Source: Stutzerimonas azotifigens DSM 17556
GTDB taxonomy: Bacteria; Pseudomonadota; Gammaproteobacteria; Pseudomonadales; Pseudomonadaceae
Length of the DNA: 64,000 nucleotides
Assembly (NCBI RefSeq): GCF_000425625.1
Contig: NZ_AUDU01000056.1
Location: forward strand, 1-64,000
Reading direction: 5' to 3'
The number at the start of each line of letters is the position of its first letter. Position 1 is the first letter of the stretch. The notes under the pieces are model-generated. The model was not told where the DNA came from. It ran no database searches and worked only from the letters and a program-made list of their open reading frames with translations. The position numbers were made by a program, and so were the translations under genes. Of this stretch, positions 49,749 through 63,849 are shown in pieces.

Positions 49749-52019
49749 TCAGGCCATCTCGGCAGTCGTCTCGAAGTCGAACGAGAGTTCGCCGCCCTGC
49801 AGGTCGATGTGCACCACGCCACCGCTCTCCGCCAGCTCGCCGAACAGGATCTCCTCGGCCAGGGGCCGTTTGATCTTGTCCTGGATGAGCCGGGCCATCG
49901 GCCGAGCGCCCATCTGCACGTCATAGCCGTGCTCGGCGAGCCAGTCGCGCGCCGCATCCGAGACCTCGAGCGTGACGTGCTTGTCCTCGAGCTGCGCCTG
50001 AAGTTCGATGAGGAACTTGTCGACGATGCTCTTGATGACCTCGTGGCTGAGCCGGCCGAACTGGATGATGGTATCCAGCCGATTGCGGAACTCCGGCGTG
50101 AAGCTCTTCTTGATGACCTCCATCGCATCGGACGCGTGGTCCTGATGGGTGAAGCCGATCGAAGCACGCGCGGCCGTTTCCGCGCCGGCGTTGGTGGTCA
50201 TGATGATGATCACGTTGCGGAAGTCCGCCTTGCGCCCGTTGTTGTCGGTCAGGGTGCCGTGGTCCATCACCTGCAGCAGCAGGTTGAACACTTCCGGATG
50301 CGCCTTCTCGATCTCGTCGAGCAGCAGCACGCAGTGCGGCTGCTTGGTGATCGCCTCGGTCAGCAACCCGCCCTGATCGAACCCGACGTAGCCCGGAGGG
50401 GCGCCGATCAGGCGCGAAACGGTGTGGCGCTCCATGTATTCCGACATGTCGAAACGGATCAGCTCGATTCCCAGCGCCTTGGCCAACTGACGCGCAACCT
50501 CCGTCTTGCCCACCCCGGTGGGACCGGCGAAGAGGAAGGAGCCGACCGGCTTGTCGGGCGCCTTGAGCCCCGCACGCGACAGCTTGATGGCGGTCGAAAG
50601 CGATTCGATGGCATCGTTCTGGCCGAACACCGTCAGCTTCAGGTCGCGCTCGAGGTTGCGCAGCAGCTCCTTGTCGGAGGTACTGACGTGCTTCGGCGGA
50701 ATCCGCGCGATCTTGGCGACGATGTCCTCGACCTGCTGCACTTCGATGCGCGGCACCCGCTTCTCTTCCGGCTGCAGGCGCTGGAAGGCGCCGGCCTCGT
50801 CGATGACGTCGATGGCCTTGTCCGGCATGTGGCGGTCATTGATGTAGCGTGAGGCGAGCTCGGCGGCGGCGCGCAGGGCTTCGTCGCTGTATTCGATGCG
50901 GTGGTGCTGCTCGAAGCGCGCCTTGAGGCCCTTGAGGATGCCCACGGTATCCTCGACCGACGGCTCGGAGACGTCGACCTTCTGGAAGCGACGCGCCAGC
51001 GCCCGGTCCTTCTCGAAGATGCCGCGGAATTCCTGGAAGGTGGTCGAGCCGATACAGCGAATCTCGCCCGAGGAAAGCAGCGGCTTGAGCAGGTTCGACG
51101 CATCCATCACTCCGCCGGATGCCGCACCGGCACCGATGATCGTGTGGATCTCGTCGACGAACAGGATCGCCTGCGGGCGCTTGCGCAGCTCGTTCAGCAA
51201 TGCCTTGAAGCGCTTTTCAAAATCGCCGCGGTACTTGGTCCCGGCCAGCAGCGCGCCGAGGTCCAGCGAGTAGACCACGCTGTCGGCGAGCAGGTCCGGG
51301 ACCTGGTTGTCGACGATGCGCTTGGCCAGGCCTTCGGCGATGGCGGTCTTGCCCACCCCGGCCTCGCCCACCAGCAGCGGGTTGTTCTTGCGCCGCCGCG
51401 CCAGGATCTGCGCCACGCGCTCGACTTCGTTTTCCCGCCCGACCAGCGGATCGATACGACCCTGCCGGGCGAGTTCGTTCAGGTTGCTGGCATAGGCATC
51501 GAGAGGATGATTGGCCGAAACCGACTCGCCGGCCTCCTCGTCCTGCAGCTCGGATTCCGCCTCGGGACTCGAGGGGTTGCCCTGGACCTTGGAGATGCCG
51601 TGGGCGATGTAGTTGACGACATCGATTCGCGCGACGTTCTGCTGTTTGAGCAGGAACACCGCCTGGCTCTCCTGCTCGCTGAAGATGGCGACCAGCACGT
51701 TGGCGCCCGTCACCTCGCGCTTGCCGGAACTCTGCACATGGAACACGGCGCGCTGCAGCACGCGCTGGAAGCCCAGCGTGGGCTGCGTTTCCCGATCTTC
51801 GTCGTGCTGGGGAATCAGCGGGGTCGTGGAGTCTATGAACTCCTGAAGGTCGTGCCGCAGTTTGTCGAGGCTTGCGCCGCAGGCGCGCAGGACGGTGGCG
51901 GCCGCCTCGTTGTCGAGCAAGGCCAACAGGAGGTGTTCAACCGTCATGAATTCATGGCGCTTGGTACGTGCCTCTTTGAAAGCCAGATTCAGAGTGACTT
52001 CGAGCTCACGGTTCAACAT
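49749..52019 (-). CDS. clpA: ATP-dependent Clp protease ATP-binding subunit ClpA
   Basis: An AAA+ unfoldase that partners with ClpP and receives N-degron substrates from ClpS. It has 756 residues. The Clp N-domain covers about 1-140. The first AAA+ has Walker [14 protein letters not shown] and Walker [15 protein letters not shown]; the second has [14 protein letters not shown] and [12 protein letters not shown] ClpP-binding IGF loop is expected; [16 protein letters not shown] is visible near 615. It is immediately downstream of clpS in the same operon. Confidence 0.97.
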   Translation of the reverse strand: MLNRELEVTLNLAFKEARTKRHEFMTVEHLLLALLDNEAAATVLRACGASLDKLRHDLQEFIDSTTPLIPQHDEDRETQPTLGFQRVLQRAVFHVQSSGKREVTGANVLVAIFSEQESQAVFLLKQQNVARIDVVNYIAHGISKVQGNPSSPEAESELQDEEAGESVSANHPLDAYASNLNELARQGRIDPLVGRENEVERVAQILARRRKNNPLLVGEAGVGKTAIAEGLAKRIVDNQVPDLLADSVVYSLDLGALLAGTKYRGDFEKRFKALLNELRKRPQAILFVDEIHTIIGAGAASGGVMDASNLLKPLLSSGEIRCIGSTTFQEFRGIFEKDRALARRFQKVDVSEPSVEDTVGILKGLKARFEQHHRIEYSDEALRAAAELASRYINDRHMPDKAIDVIDEAGAFQRLQPEEKRVPRIEVQQVEDIVAKIARIPPKHVSTSDKELLRNLERDLKLTVFGQNDAIESLSTAIKLSRAGLKAPDKPVGSFLFAGPTGVGKTEVARQLAKALGIELIRFDMSEYMERHTVSRLIGAPPGYVGFDQGGLLTEAITKQPHCVLLLDEIEKAHPEVFNLLLQVMDHGTLTDNNGRKADFRNVIIIMTTNAGAETAARASIGFTHQDHASDAMEVIKKSFTPEFRNRLDTIIQFGRLSHEVIKSIVDKFLIELQAQLEDKHVTLEVSDAARDWLAEHGYDVQMGARPMARLIQDKIKRPLAEEILFGELAESGGVVHIDLQGGELSFDFETTAEMA

Positions 52020-52048
52020 AGCTTCACCTCTTACCCAAGCAATCGGGT

Positions 52049-52411
52049 TTAACCGTCCTTCTCAATCTCGCATAACAGAGGATGCTGGCACTCCCTTGCA
52101 TACTGGTTGACTTGCATCGCCTTGGTTTCGGCAACATCCCGCGTGAACACGCCGCAAACCGCCTGGCCCTCGGTATGGACGGTCAGCATGATCCTCGTCG
52201 CCGTTTCCCGATTGTGGTTGAAAATGCCCTCCAGCACCTCCACGACGAAATCCATAGGCGTGTAGTCGTCATTAAACATGACAACTTTGTACATCGGAGG
52301 TGCCTTGAGCTCTGGCTTCGCTTCCTGAACGACCAGGCCGGAATCACCGTCTTCGTCCGTGCCGGGCCGGTTCTGATTGAATGTTAGTCGAATCTGAGCA
52401 AATGCACGCAT
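52049..52411 (-). CDS. clpS: ClpS adaptor protein
   Basis: The N-recognin of ClpAP: it binds N-terminal Leu, Phe, Trp or Tyr and loads the protein on ClpA. It has 120 residues. The core begins [20 protein letters not shown], with the conserved NDDYTPM binding pocket, and [20 protein letters not shown] follows. The N-terminal extension of about 35 residues is the flexible arm that enters ClpA. It lies 29 nt upstream of clpA and divergent from cspD. Confidence 0.96.
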   Translation of the reverse strand: MRAFAQIRLTFNQNRPGTDEDGDSGLVVQEAKPELKAPPMYKVVMFNDDYTPMDFVVEVLEGIFNHNRETATRIMLTVHTEGQAVCGVFTRDVAETKAMQVNQYARECQHPLLCEIEKDG

Positions 52412-52632
52412 GCTGGTATATCGGTCTGTTCAGGCCCCTTGGGGCGATGATGTTTGACTGGTTTCGCAGCCGCCTGACGAGTTGCCTTGACTATGAGCAA
52501 AACGGTGATACAAACCAGTAAGTGCCAATGGCACGCGGGGTTGCGCATCATGAGGCCCGGTTCGGCACCCAAGGTTCGCAATCGAAGTGGATGTTACTCC
52601 AGTGATGGAGTCCTTTGCAGAGGGATAACAGC

Positions 52633-52893
52633 ATGCTAAGCGGTAAGGTCAAGTGGTTCAACAACGCCAAAGGCTACGGGTTCATCGTAGCAGACGGCGG
52701 CGATGAGGACCTGTTCGCCCACTACTCGGCCATCCAGATGGAAGGCTACAGGACACTGAAAGCTGGGCAGGCGGTCATGTTCGAAATCCTGCAGGGTCCC
52801 AAGGGCCTGCATGCCACCAATATCCGGCCACAGGTGACGGCCGAGGCTCCCGCAGCAGCAGCCACTCCCGCGATGACCGCGGTCGATGCCTGA
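52633..52893 (+). CDS. cspD: cold-shock domain protein CspD
   Basis: A single-stranded nucleic-acid-binding protein induced in stationary phase; the E. coli protein inhibits replication. It has 86 residues. The cold-shock domain starts [20 protein letters not shown] with the RNP1-like KGYGFI and RNP2-like DLFAHYSAI motifs. A short alanine-rich tail follows. GAGGG stands eight bases before the ATG at 52633. Divergent position from clpS is conserved in gammaproteobacteria. Confidence 0.94.
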   Translation: MLSGKVKWFNNAKGYGFIVADGGDEDLFAHYSAIQMEGYRTLKAGQAVMFEILQGPKGLHATNIRPQVTAEAPAAAATPAMTAVDA

Positions 52894-52932
52894 GCCAAGC
52901 CTGCGCGACCGCACCGCAGCCAGAGGGCAATG

Positions 52933-52962
52933 AAAAGGCCGATCGGACGATCGGCCTTTTTT
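52933..52962 (+). terminator. bidirectional terminator between cspD and icd
   Basis: AAAAGGCCGATCG-GA-CGATCGGCCTTTT plus two more T residues, symmetric and therefore usable from both convergent genes. Confidence 0.92.
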
Positions 52963-52978
52963 CTCCGTGCCGTTTCGC

Positions 52979-54235
<1,257 letters not shown>

Positions 54236-54601
54236 GCTGGACTCCGTCTGGTGGTTAAACAGCGAACGTCTCACCCGAGAGTAGCGCAGTTGTTCCGGGC
54301 GAGGCATCTCTTCATTGGTCTATGCAACGTCCTTTATTCGCAGCTCCGAGCCAATGGTATACTCCGGCGCGTGACTATCAGGTCATAAGGGACGCGATGT
54401 CTGAACGAGACCTCTGACCCTTGAACCCGCCGATTTGTTACCGCAGCTCGACGGCTCGAATGCTCAACACTTTACTGGTGCATCCAACATCCCGCGGCGA
54501 ATTCTCGACCCTTCGGCCCAACGATACGTAGTAGAGCCTCAGCGCCTACCCGCGCGCGTCGAGATTCTGTGCACGCACAGCTAAGAAGTGAGTCACTGTC
54601 A
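54236..54601. other. 366-bp icd/idh divergent control region
   Basis: This stretch holds the promoters of two isocitrate dehydrogenase genes and no supportable protein gene. An extended -10 for idh is seen at 54355-54363. A six-codon ATG-to-TGA frame (ATG at 54397, MSERDL) with AAGGGACGCG before it could be a leader peptide or chance. The promoter to idh ATG distance, about 235 nt, implies an unusually long leader. Confidence 0.6.
54355..54363 (+). promoter_or_regulatory. extended -10 candidate for idh
   Basis: TGG followed by TATACT (54358-54363) is a good extended -10. The -35 at 17-18 nt (TATTCG or TTATTC) is weak. It lies about 235 nt before the idh ATG. Confidence 0.5.
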
Positions 54602-56830
<2,229 letters not shown>

Positions 56831-56861
56831 GGCCGGGCAAGGGCGTGTAACGCCAACCAGG

Positions 56862-56884
56862 AACCCCGGCCTCGTGCCGGGGTT
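56862..56884 (+). terminator. probable terminator of idh
   Basis: AACCCCGGC-CTCGT-GCCGGGGTT is a perfect 9-bp stem about 30 nt after the idh stop, followed by CTTGCATT with few T residues. Confidence 0.65.
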
Positions 56885-56948
56885 CTTGCATTCGGGCTCC
56901 CGCACCGCGCGCCCGGAGCCCGCATCCACACTGCAAGAGGAAAGCGAT

Positions 56949-57389
56949 ATGGAGTGGCAGCCGCACATCACCGTGGCGACCATCGTCGAGGACCAGGGGC
57001 GCTTCCTGCTCGTCGAGGAATACGACCAGGACGAACTGGTGCTCAACCAGCCGGCCGGGCACCTGGAGGCCAACGAAACGCTGCTCGAAGCGGCGATCCG
57101 GGAAACCCTCGAGGAAACCGGCTGGGACGTCGAGCTGACCGGCGTGGTCGGCATCTATCTGTACACCGCTCCGCGAAACGGCGTGACCTACCAGCGCGTG
57201 TGTTTTTCGGCCAAGCCGATCGGGCACGATCCGCAACGCCCGCTCGACACCGGGATTCTGCGCGCGGTCTGGCTCGACCGCGACACCCTGGCCGCCGACC
57301 CGTCGCGCTGGCGCAGCGAACTGGTGGTGCGCTGCATCGACGACTACCTGGCAGGCTCCCGCCACGCCCTCGACCTGGTGAAGGTCTGA
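56949..57389 (+). CDS. nudJ: Nudix hydrolase NudJ-like
   Basis: A 146-residue phosphatase similar to NudJ, which hydrolyses thiamine pyrophosphate precursors and nucleoside di/triphosphates. The Nudix box runs GHLEANETLLEAAIRETLEE then TGW (about 37-59), matching Gx5Ex7REUxEExGU. The ATG at 56949 follows AAGAGGAAAGCGAT, a good Shine-Dalgarno. The open frame continues 25 codons upstream but overlaps the idh terminator. It precedes mnmA, the usual nudJ-mnmA arrangement. Confidence 0.9.
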   Translation: MEWQPHITVATIVEDQGRFLLVEEYDQDELVLNQPAGHLEANETLLEAAIRETLEETGWDVELTGVVGIYLYTAPRNGVTYQRVCFSAKPIGHDPQRPLDTGILRAVWLDRDTLAADPSRWRSELVVRCIDDYLAGSRHALDLVKV

Positions 57390-57396
57390 AAGGTAC

Positions 57397-57426
57397 TTAG
57401 CCTCCGCAGGACCGGCCTGTTAGAAT
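57397..57426 (+). promoter_or_regulatory. promoter of mnmA-hflD
   Basis: TTAGCC (57397-57402), 18 nt, then TAGAAT (57421-57426) preceded by TGT, an extended -10. It lies about 30 nt before the mnmA ATG. Confidence 0.55.
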
Positions 57427-57458
57427 TCCGCCCTTTTTGCAGACACTCTCGAAACCCC

Positions 57459-58585
57459 ATGTCCGACATAGACCGTACTCAACCGGCAACGCAGCGCGTC
57501 ATCGTAGGCATGTCCGGTGGCGTGGACTCCTCCGTCTCGGCCCTGCTCCTGCTCGAGCAGGGCTACCAGGTCGAAGGCCTGTTCATGAAGAACTGGGAAG
57601 AGGACGATGGCACGGAATACTGCACCGCCATGGAGGACCTGGCCGACGCCCAGGCCGTCTGCGACCGCCTGGGCGTCCGCCTGCATACCGCCAACTTCGC
57701 GGCGGAGTACTGGGACAACGTGTTCGAGCACTTCCTCGCCGAATACAAGGCCGGGCGCACGCCGAACCCCGACATCCTGTGCAACCGGGAAATCAAGTTC
57801 AAGGCCTTCCTCGACTACGCCCTGATGCTCGGCGCCGACCTCATAGCCACCGGCCATTACGTGCGTCGACGCGACCTGGACAGCCGCAGCGAACTGCTCA
57901 AGGGGCTGGATCCGAACAAGGACCAGAGCTACTTCCTGCACGCCGTCGGCGGCGAGCAGATCGGCAAGACGCTTTTCCCGGTGGGTGAACTGGAAAAGCC
58001 GCAGGTACGCAGGATCGCCGAGGAACACGGGCTCGCCACCGCGCGCAAGAAGGACTCGACCGGCATCTGCTTCATCGGCGAGCGGCGGTTCCGCGATTTC
58101 CTCAAGCAATACCTGCCGGCGCAGCCCGGCGACATCGAGACCACCGAAGGCGAGACCATCGGCCGCCACCACGGCCTGATGTATCACACCATCGGCCAAC
58201 GCCAGGGACTGGGGATCGGCGGGCTCAAGGACGCCGACGACGCGCCCTGGTACGTGGTCGCCAAGGATCTGCGGCGCAACGTGCTCGTCGTCGGCCAGGG
58301 CAACGATCATCCCTGGCTGTTCGCCAGCGCGCTGACCGCGTCCGAGATCTACTGGGTCAACCCCGTCGAGCTGCAGGCGCCCCGGCGCCTCACCGCGAAG
58401 GTCCGGTACCGCCAGCAGGACCAAAGCTGCACGCTGGAACGCACGGCGTCGGGCTACCGGGTGGTCTTCGACGAGCCCCAGCGCGCCGTGACACCCGGCC
58501 AGTCGGTGGTTTTCTACGACGGCGAGGTCTGCCTGGGGGGCGGCGTCATCGAGCAGGCGGAAACCTGTTTCAGCGAGGCGCTGGC

Positions 58586-58589
<4 letters not shown>
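57459..58589 (+). CDS. mnmA: tRNA 2-thiouridylase MnmA
   Basis: Thiolates U34 of tRNAs for Lys, Glu and Gln, using sulfur from TusE. It has 376 residues. The PP-loop ATP motif is [11 protein letters not shown] (about 18-28), followed by the catalytic Cys in [12 protein letters not shown] and the persulfide Cys in [15 protein letters not shown]. The product, 2-thiouridine, is the substrate of SelU. It overlaps hflD by four bases (ATGA). Confidence 0.96.
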
Positions 58590-60675
<2,086 letters not shown>

Positions 60676-60691
60676 GCTGACGCGGTAGAGC

Positions 60692-60719
60692 ACGCCCGGC
60701 GCTGCCGGGCGTTTTTATT
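60692..60719 (+). terminator. intrinsic terminator of purB
   Basis: ACGCCCGGC-GCT-GCCGGGCGT followed by TTTTATTT, about 16 nt after the purB stop. Confidence 0.92.
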
Positions 60720-60740
60720 TATGACTTCAAGGTGTTAGCG

Positions 60741-61907
60741 ATGACTTCGGATACTCCGCTCGAAGTGTTGGGGGGCATCAGCGCCCGCGTGTTCCTGCGT
60801 GACTACTGGCAGAAGAAGCCCCTGCTGATCCGCCAGGCGCTGCCGGGCTTCCAGAGCCCGGTCACGGCCGACGAACTGGCCGGCCTGTCGCTGGAGGAAG
60901 AGGTCGAGTCCCGGCTGGTGCTCGAGCACGGCGATCGCCCGTGGGAGCTGCGCCGCGGGCCGTTCACCGAAGAGACCTACGGCCAGCTGCCCGAGCGCGA
61001 CTGGACGCTGCTGGTGCAGGCGGTCGACCAGCTGATCCCGGAAGTGGCGGACCTGGCCCGGCATTTCCGCTTCCTGCCGAGCTGGCGCATCGACGACGTG
61101 ATGATCAGCTTTGCCACTCCCGGAGGCGGCGTCGGTCCGCATTTCGACAACTACGACGTGTTCCTGCTGCAGGCCGAGGGCCGCCGGCGCTGGAAGATCG
61201 GCCAGCTATGCGACAGCGAAAGCGCGCTGCTCGAGCATGGCGACCTGAAGATCCTCGCCGACTTCCGCCAGGCCGATGAATGGGTGCTGGAGCCTGGCGA
61301 CATGCTCTATCTGCCGCCGCGGGTCGCCCACTACGGCATCGCCGAGGACGCCTGCATGACCTACTCGGTGGGCTTCCGCGCGCCCAGCGCCGCCGAGGTC
61401 CTAACTCATTTCACCGACTTCCTCGCGCAGTTCCTGCCGGACGAGGAACGCTACGGCGACGCCGACCTGGAACCGGCGAAGGATCCCCACCAGATCCAGG
61501 CCGATGCGCTGCGACGCCTCAAGGGGCTGCTGGACGAACACATGGGCGACGAGCGCCTGCTGCTGACCTGGTTCGGCCAGTTCATGACCGAGCCCCGCTA
61601 CCCGGAGCGGGTGGCAGGCGGCGAGATCGAGGAAGGCGACCTCTTCGAGGCGCTGGGCGACGGCGCCGTGCTGGTTCGCAATCCCAGCGCGCGCCTGGCC
61701 TGGAGCGAGGTGGACATCGGCCTGCTGCTGTTCGCCAGCGGCCAGAGCACCCTACTGCCGGTCCACCTGCGCGAGTTGCTGAAGCTGGTCTGTGCCGCCG
61801 ACGCGTTACATCAGGACAACTTGCAGGCTTGGCTGGCCGACGAGGACGGGCGTACCCTCCTTGTCCAACTGGTCAAACAGGGAAGTCTGGAGTTTGCCGA
61901 TGAGTGA
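60741..61907 (+). CDS. roxA: 50S ribosomal protein L16 arginine 3-hydroxylase RoxA (YcfD)
   Basis: An Fe(II)/2-oxoglutarate-dependent oxygenase that hydroxylates an arginine of ribosomal protein uL16. It has 388 residues. The JmjC/cupin iron site is His134 and Asp136 in GPHFDNYDVF, with His197 in PRVAHYGI. An N-terminal arm contacts uL16, and a C-terminal winged helix (about 300-388) is present. The ATG at 60741 is preceded by AAGGTG six bases upstream; the GTG at 60732 would overlap that site. Confidence 0.93.
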   Translation: MTSDTPLEVLGGISARVFLRDYWQKKPLLIRQALPGFQSPVTADELAGLSLEEEVESRLVLEHGDRPWELRRGPFTEETYGQLPERDWTLLVQAVDQLIPEVADLARHFRFLPSWRIDDVMISFATPGGGVGPHFDNYDVFLLQAEGRRRWKIGQLCDSESALLEHGDLKILADFRQADEWVLEPGDMLYLPPRVAHYGIAEDACMTYSVGFRAPSAAEVLTHFTDFLAQFLPDEERYGDADLEPAKDPHQIQADALRRLKGLLDEHMGDERLLLTWFGQFMTEPRYPERVAGGEIEEGDLFEALGDGAVLVRNPSARLAWSEVDIGLLLFASGQSTLLPVHLRELLKLVCAADALHQDNLQAWLADEDGRTLLVQLVKQGSLEFADE

Positions 61908-62325
61908 GATCGAGGTCCGGATCGCCGACTGGCATCGCGACAACGCCGAGTTGCGGCGCATACGCGAGACGGTGTTCATCGTCGAGCAGGCGGTGCCGCC
62001 GGAACTCGAATGGGACGCGGAGGACGAGCACGCGATCCACTTCCTGGCGCTGGAGAGCGGCTATCCGGTCGGCACCGCGCGACTGCTGCTCGACGGCCAC
62101 ATCGGGCGCGTCTCGGTGCTTCGCGACTGGCGCGGCCTTCATGTCGGCGAGGCGCTGATGCATGCGGCAATCGCCGAGGCCGAGCGTCGCGGTCTTTCCG
62201 AGCAGAAGCTGACCGCACAGGTACATGCCCTGCCGTTCTACGAACGCCTGGGCTTTTCGGAAACCAGCGAGGAATTCCTGGAGGCGGGCATTCCCCACGT
62301 CGACATGGTCCGCCGGAGCCGATGA
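61900..62325 (+). CDS. GNAT-family N-acetyltransferase
   Basis: A 141-residue acetyltransferase. Motif A lies in VSVLRDWRGLHVGEALMHAAIAEA (R-G-L-H-V-G acetyl-CoA loop), and LPFYERLGFSETSEEFLEAGIPHVDM is motif B with the end of the fold. ElaA-like layout; substrate unknown. Its ATG is eight bases inside the end of roxA, so it is coupled to the ribosomal oxygenase gene, and a link to ribosome or protein modification is possible but unproven. Confidence 0.85.
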   Translation: MSEIEVRIADWHRDNAELRRIRETVFIVEQAVPPELEWDAEDEHAIHFLALESGYPVGTARLLLDGHIGRVSVLRDWRGLHVGEALMHAAIAEAERRGLSEQKLTAQVHALPFYERLGFSETSEEFLEAGIPHVDMVRRSR

Positions 62326-62960
62326 TGAGCGACGAGCCATTCGGAATGGACGACGCGTCCGAAACGGATCCGCTCGCCCCCATCGCCTTCGAATCGCCCG
62401 GACGGTTCGCCATCCACAACCCGGAGCCGAGCCACCCGGAGCGGGCAGCACTTGAGCAAGCACCCTTCAGGCTCGGCGAGAGTGCCTCGGCGCACCCGCT
62501 CGCCTCCGCTGCGGAGCTGCGCCCGCACGCCCTGGCGCTGGTTCGCCAGGCACGCCGCTCAATCTGCATCTCCAGCGCGGACATGGAGCCCTGGCTGTAC
62601 GACGAGGCAGCCATGCAGCAGGCCTGCACCGCCTTTCTCCTGCAGCACGGCGACTGCCGCCTGCGCCTGCTGGTCCGCGACCCGGCGCTGGCCATACGCC
62701 GCGGGCACAGACTCCTGAGCCTGGCGCGTCGCCTGACCAGCCGCATGGAGATCCGCCGGGCTCACCCCGATCACCCGGGAGGCGAGGATGCCTTCCTCCT
62801 CGCAGACAGGAGCGGGCTGCTCTGGCGCCCGGACCCGCGCGAATTCCAGGGCCGTGCCTGCTATCACGAGCCCGGGCGTGTCAGACAGTTCCAGGCGCGC
62901 TTCGACGAGGCCTGGAACCTCGCCATCCACGATCCCGACCTTCGGAGCCTGCTGCTGTGA
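62325..62960 (+). CDS. conserved hypothetical protein, PLD-fold-like (DUF7931-like)
   Basis: 211 residues. The first 65 are acidic and proline-rich. Then AAELRPHALALVRQARRSICISSADMEPWLYD starts a domain laid out like one half of phospholipase D proteins (strand, then CRLRLLVRDPALAI, EDAFLLADRSGLLWRP and FDEAWN). No HxKxxxxD catalytic motif is visible, so enzymatic activity is unlikely. I choose the second of two ATGs (62325), which has GGAG six bases upstream. It shares one base with the GNAT stop. The family name is from memory and uncertain. Confidence 0.7.
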   Translation: MSDEPFGMDDASETDPLAPIAFESPGRFAIHNPEPSHPERAALEQAPFRLGESASAHPLASAAELRPHALALVRQARRSICISSADMEPWLYDEAAMQQACTAFLLQHGDCRLRLLVRDPALAIRRGHRLLSLARRLTSRMEIRRAHPDHPGGEDAFLLADRSGLLWRPDPREFQGRACYHEPGRVRQFQARFDEAWNLAIHDPDLRSLLL

Positions 62961-63766
62961 TGACCCTACGTGCGCTCTGCGCAGCCCTTGCATTGACGAT
63001 AGGCGGTCTCTGCCATGCCGCCACCGAGATCATCCCCGTCAACTACCGCATGGCCGACGAGGTGCTGCCGCTGGCGCAATCGGTCGTGGGCGACCGGGGC
63101 CGGGTTGCGGCCTACGGCAATCAGCTGGTCATCAACGCACCCGAACCGGTGATCGAGGAGCTTCGAAGCGTACTCGGGCAGCTCGACAGCCCACCCAGGC
63201 GCCTGCTCATCAGCGTCGATACGCAGCGTCACGGATCGTCGCAGCAGCGGGGCTATCAGGTCGACGGGCGCATCGGCTCGGGGTCGGTCGAGATCGGCAC
63301 GGGCAATCCCGGCCGTGATCGGAACGGCGCGCGAATCATTCGTCATGACACCCAGAGCCGTGACGGCGGCGTCCAGCAGGTCCAGGCGACGGAAGGCTAT
63401 CCGGCACTCATCCAGGCCGGCCAGAGCGTGCCCCTGAACCAGTGGTCCACCGATGCCTACGGGCAGGTTTACCAGGATACGCAGTACCGGGACCTGATGC
63501 GCGGCTTCTATGCCACCGCCAACGTGGTGGGAGACCAGGTGCAGGTCACCATCAGCGCCAAGAACGACCGCCTGAGCCCCGAGCACTCGCGCGAGCTGCA
63601 GCTGCAGAACACGGACACCCGCGTCAGTGGCCGCGTCGGCGAATGGATCACTCTCGGGGGGATCGATGAGAGCGCCTCCTCCAGCGACCACGGGATCGCT
63701 CGCCGGTACTCCACCGACTCGGCCCAGGACTATTCGCTGCGCCTCAAGGTCGAGGTGCTGGACTGA
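62960..63766 (+). CDS. exported protein with secretin N-domain-like region
   Basis: 268 residues with a signal peptide, MMTLRALCAALALTIGGLCHA, or nearly so. Residues 22-85 (TEIIPVNYRMADEVLPLAQS, then NQLVINAPEPVIEELRSVLGQLD) have the strand-helix-strand pattern of secretin N1/NolW-like domains. The rest is beta-rich and glycine-rich, with no secretin barrel. A free-standing N-domain protein of unknown function is the simplest reading. ATG at 62960, overlapping the previous stop; the in-frame GTG at 62957 is an alternative and is nine bases from GGAG. Confidence 0.75.
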   Translation: MTLRALCAALALTIGGLCHAATEIIPVNYRMADEVLPLAQSVVGDRGRVAAYGNQLVINAPEPVIEELRSVLGQLDSPPRRLLISVDTQRHGSSQQRGYQVDGRIGSGSVEIGTGNPGRDRNGARIIRHDTQSRDGGVQQVQATEGYPALIQAGQSVPLNQWSTDAYGQVYQDTQYRDLMRGFYATANVVGDQVQVTISAKNDRLSPEHSRELQLQNTDTRVSGRVGEWITLGGIDESASSSDHGIARRYSTDSAQDYSLRLKVEVLD

Positions 63767-63775
63767 CGTGAACCA

Positions 63776-63814
63776 TGTAGCGGAAAAATGTAGTAGCTAC
63801 AAAATTCCACTACA
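63776..63814. promoter_or_regulatory. nested palindromic operator, four TGTAG/CTACA half-sites
   Basis: TGTAG at 63776-63780 and 63789-63793 mirror CTACA at 63797-63801 and 63810-63814. All four share one dyad centre at 63795, and neighbouring half-sites in the same orientation start 13 bp apart. TGTAGT/ACTACA half-sites resemble operators of RpiR-type sugar-phosphate regulators (HexR, RccR), which control glyoxylate genes in pseudomonads. The site ends seven bases before the candidate -35. That the regulated gene is aceA is inferred from gene order elsewhere. Confidence 0.65.
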
Positions 63815-63820
63815 AAATCG

Positions 63821-63849
63821 TTGACGAGCATTTTTACCGGGAGCATGAT
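63821..63849 (+). promoter_or_regulatory. promoter of the gene right of the window (probably aceA)
   Basis: TTGACG (63821-63826), 17 nt, CATGAT (63844-63849). The -35 matches five of six consensus positions. The downstream 150 nt contain no start codon I can support; GGGCCC-TGAAACG-GGGCCC at 63870-63888 could form a leader hairpin. Confidence 0.55.
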
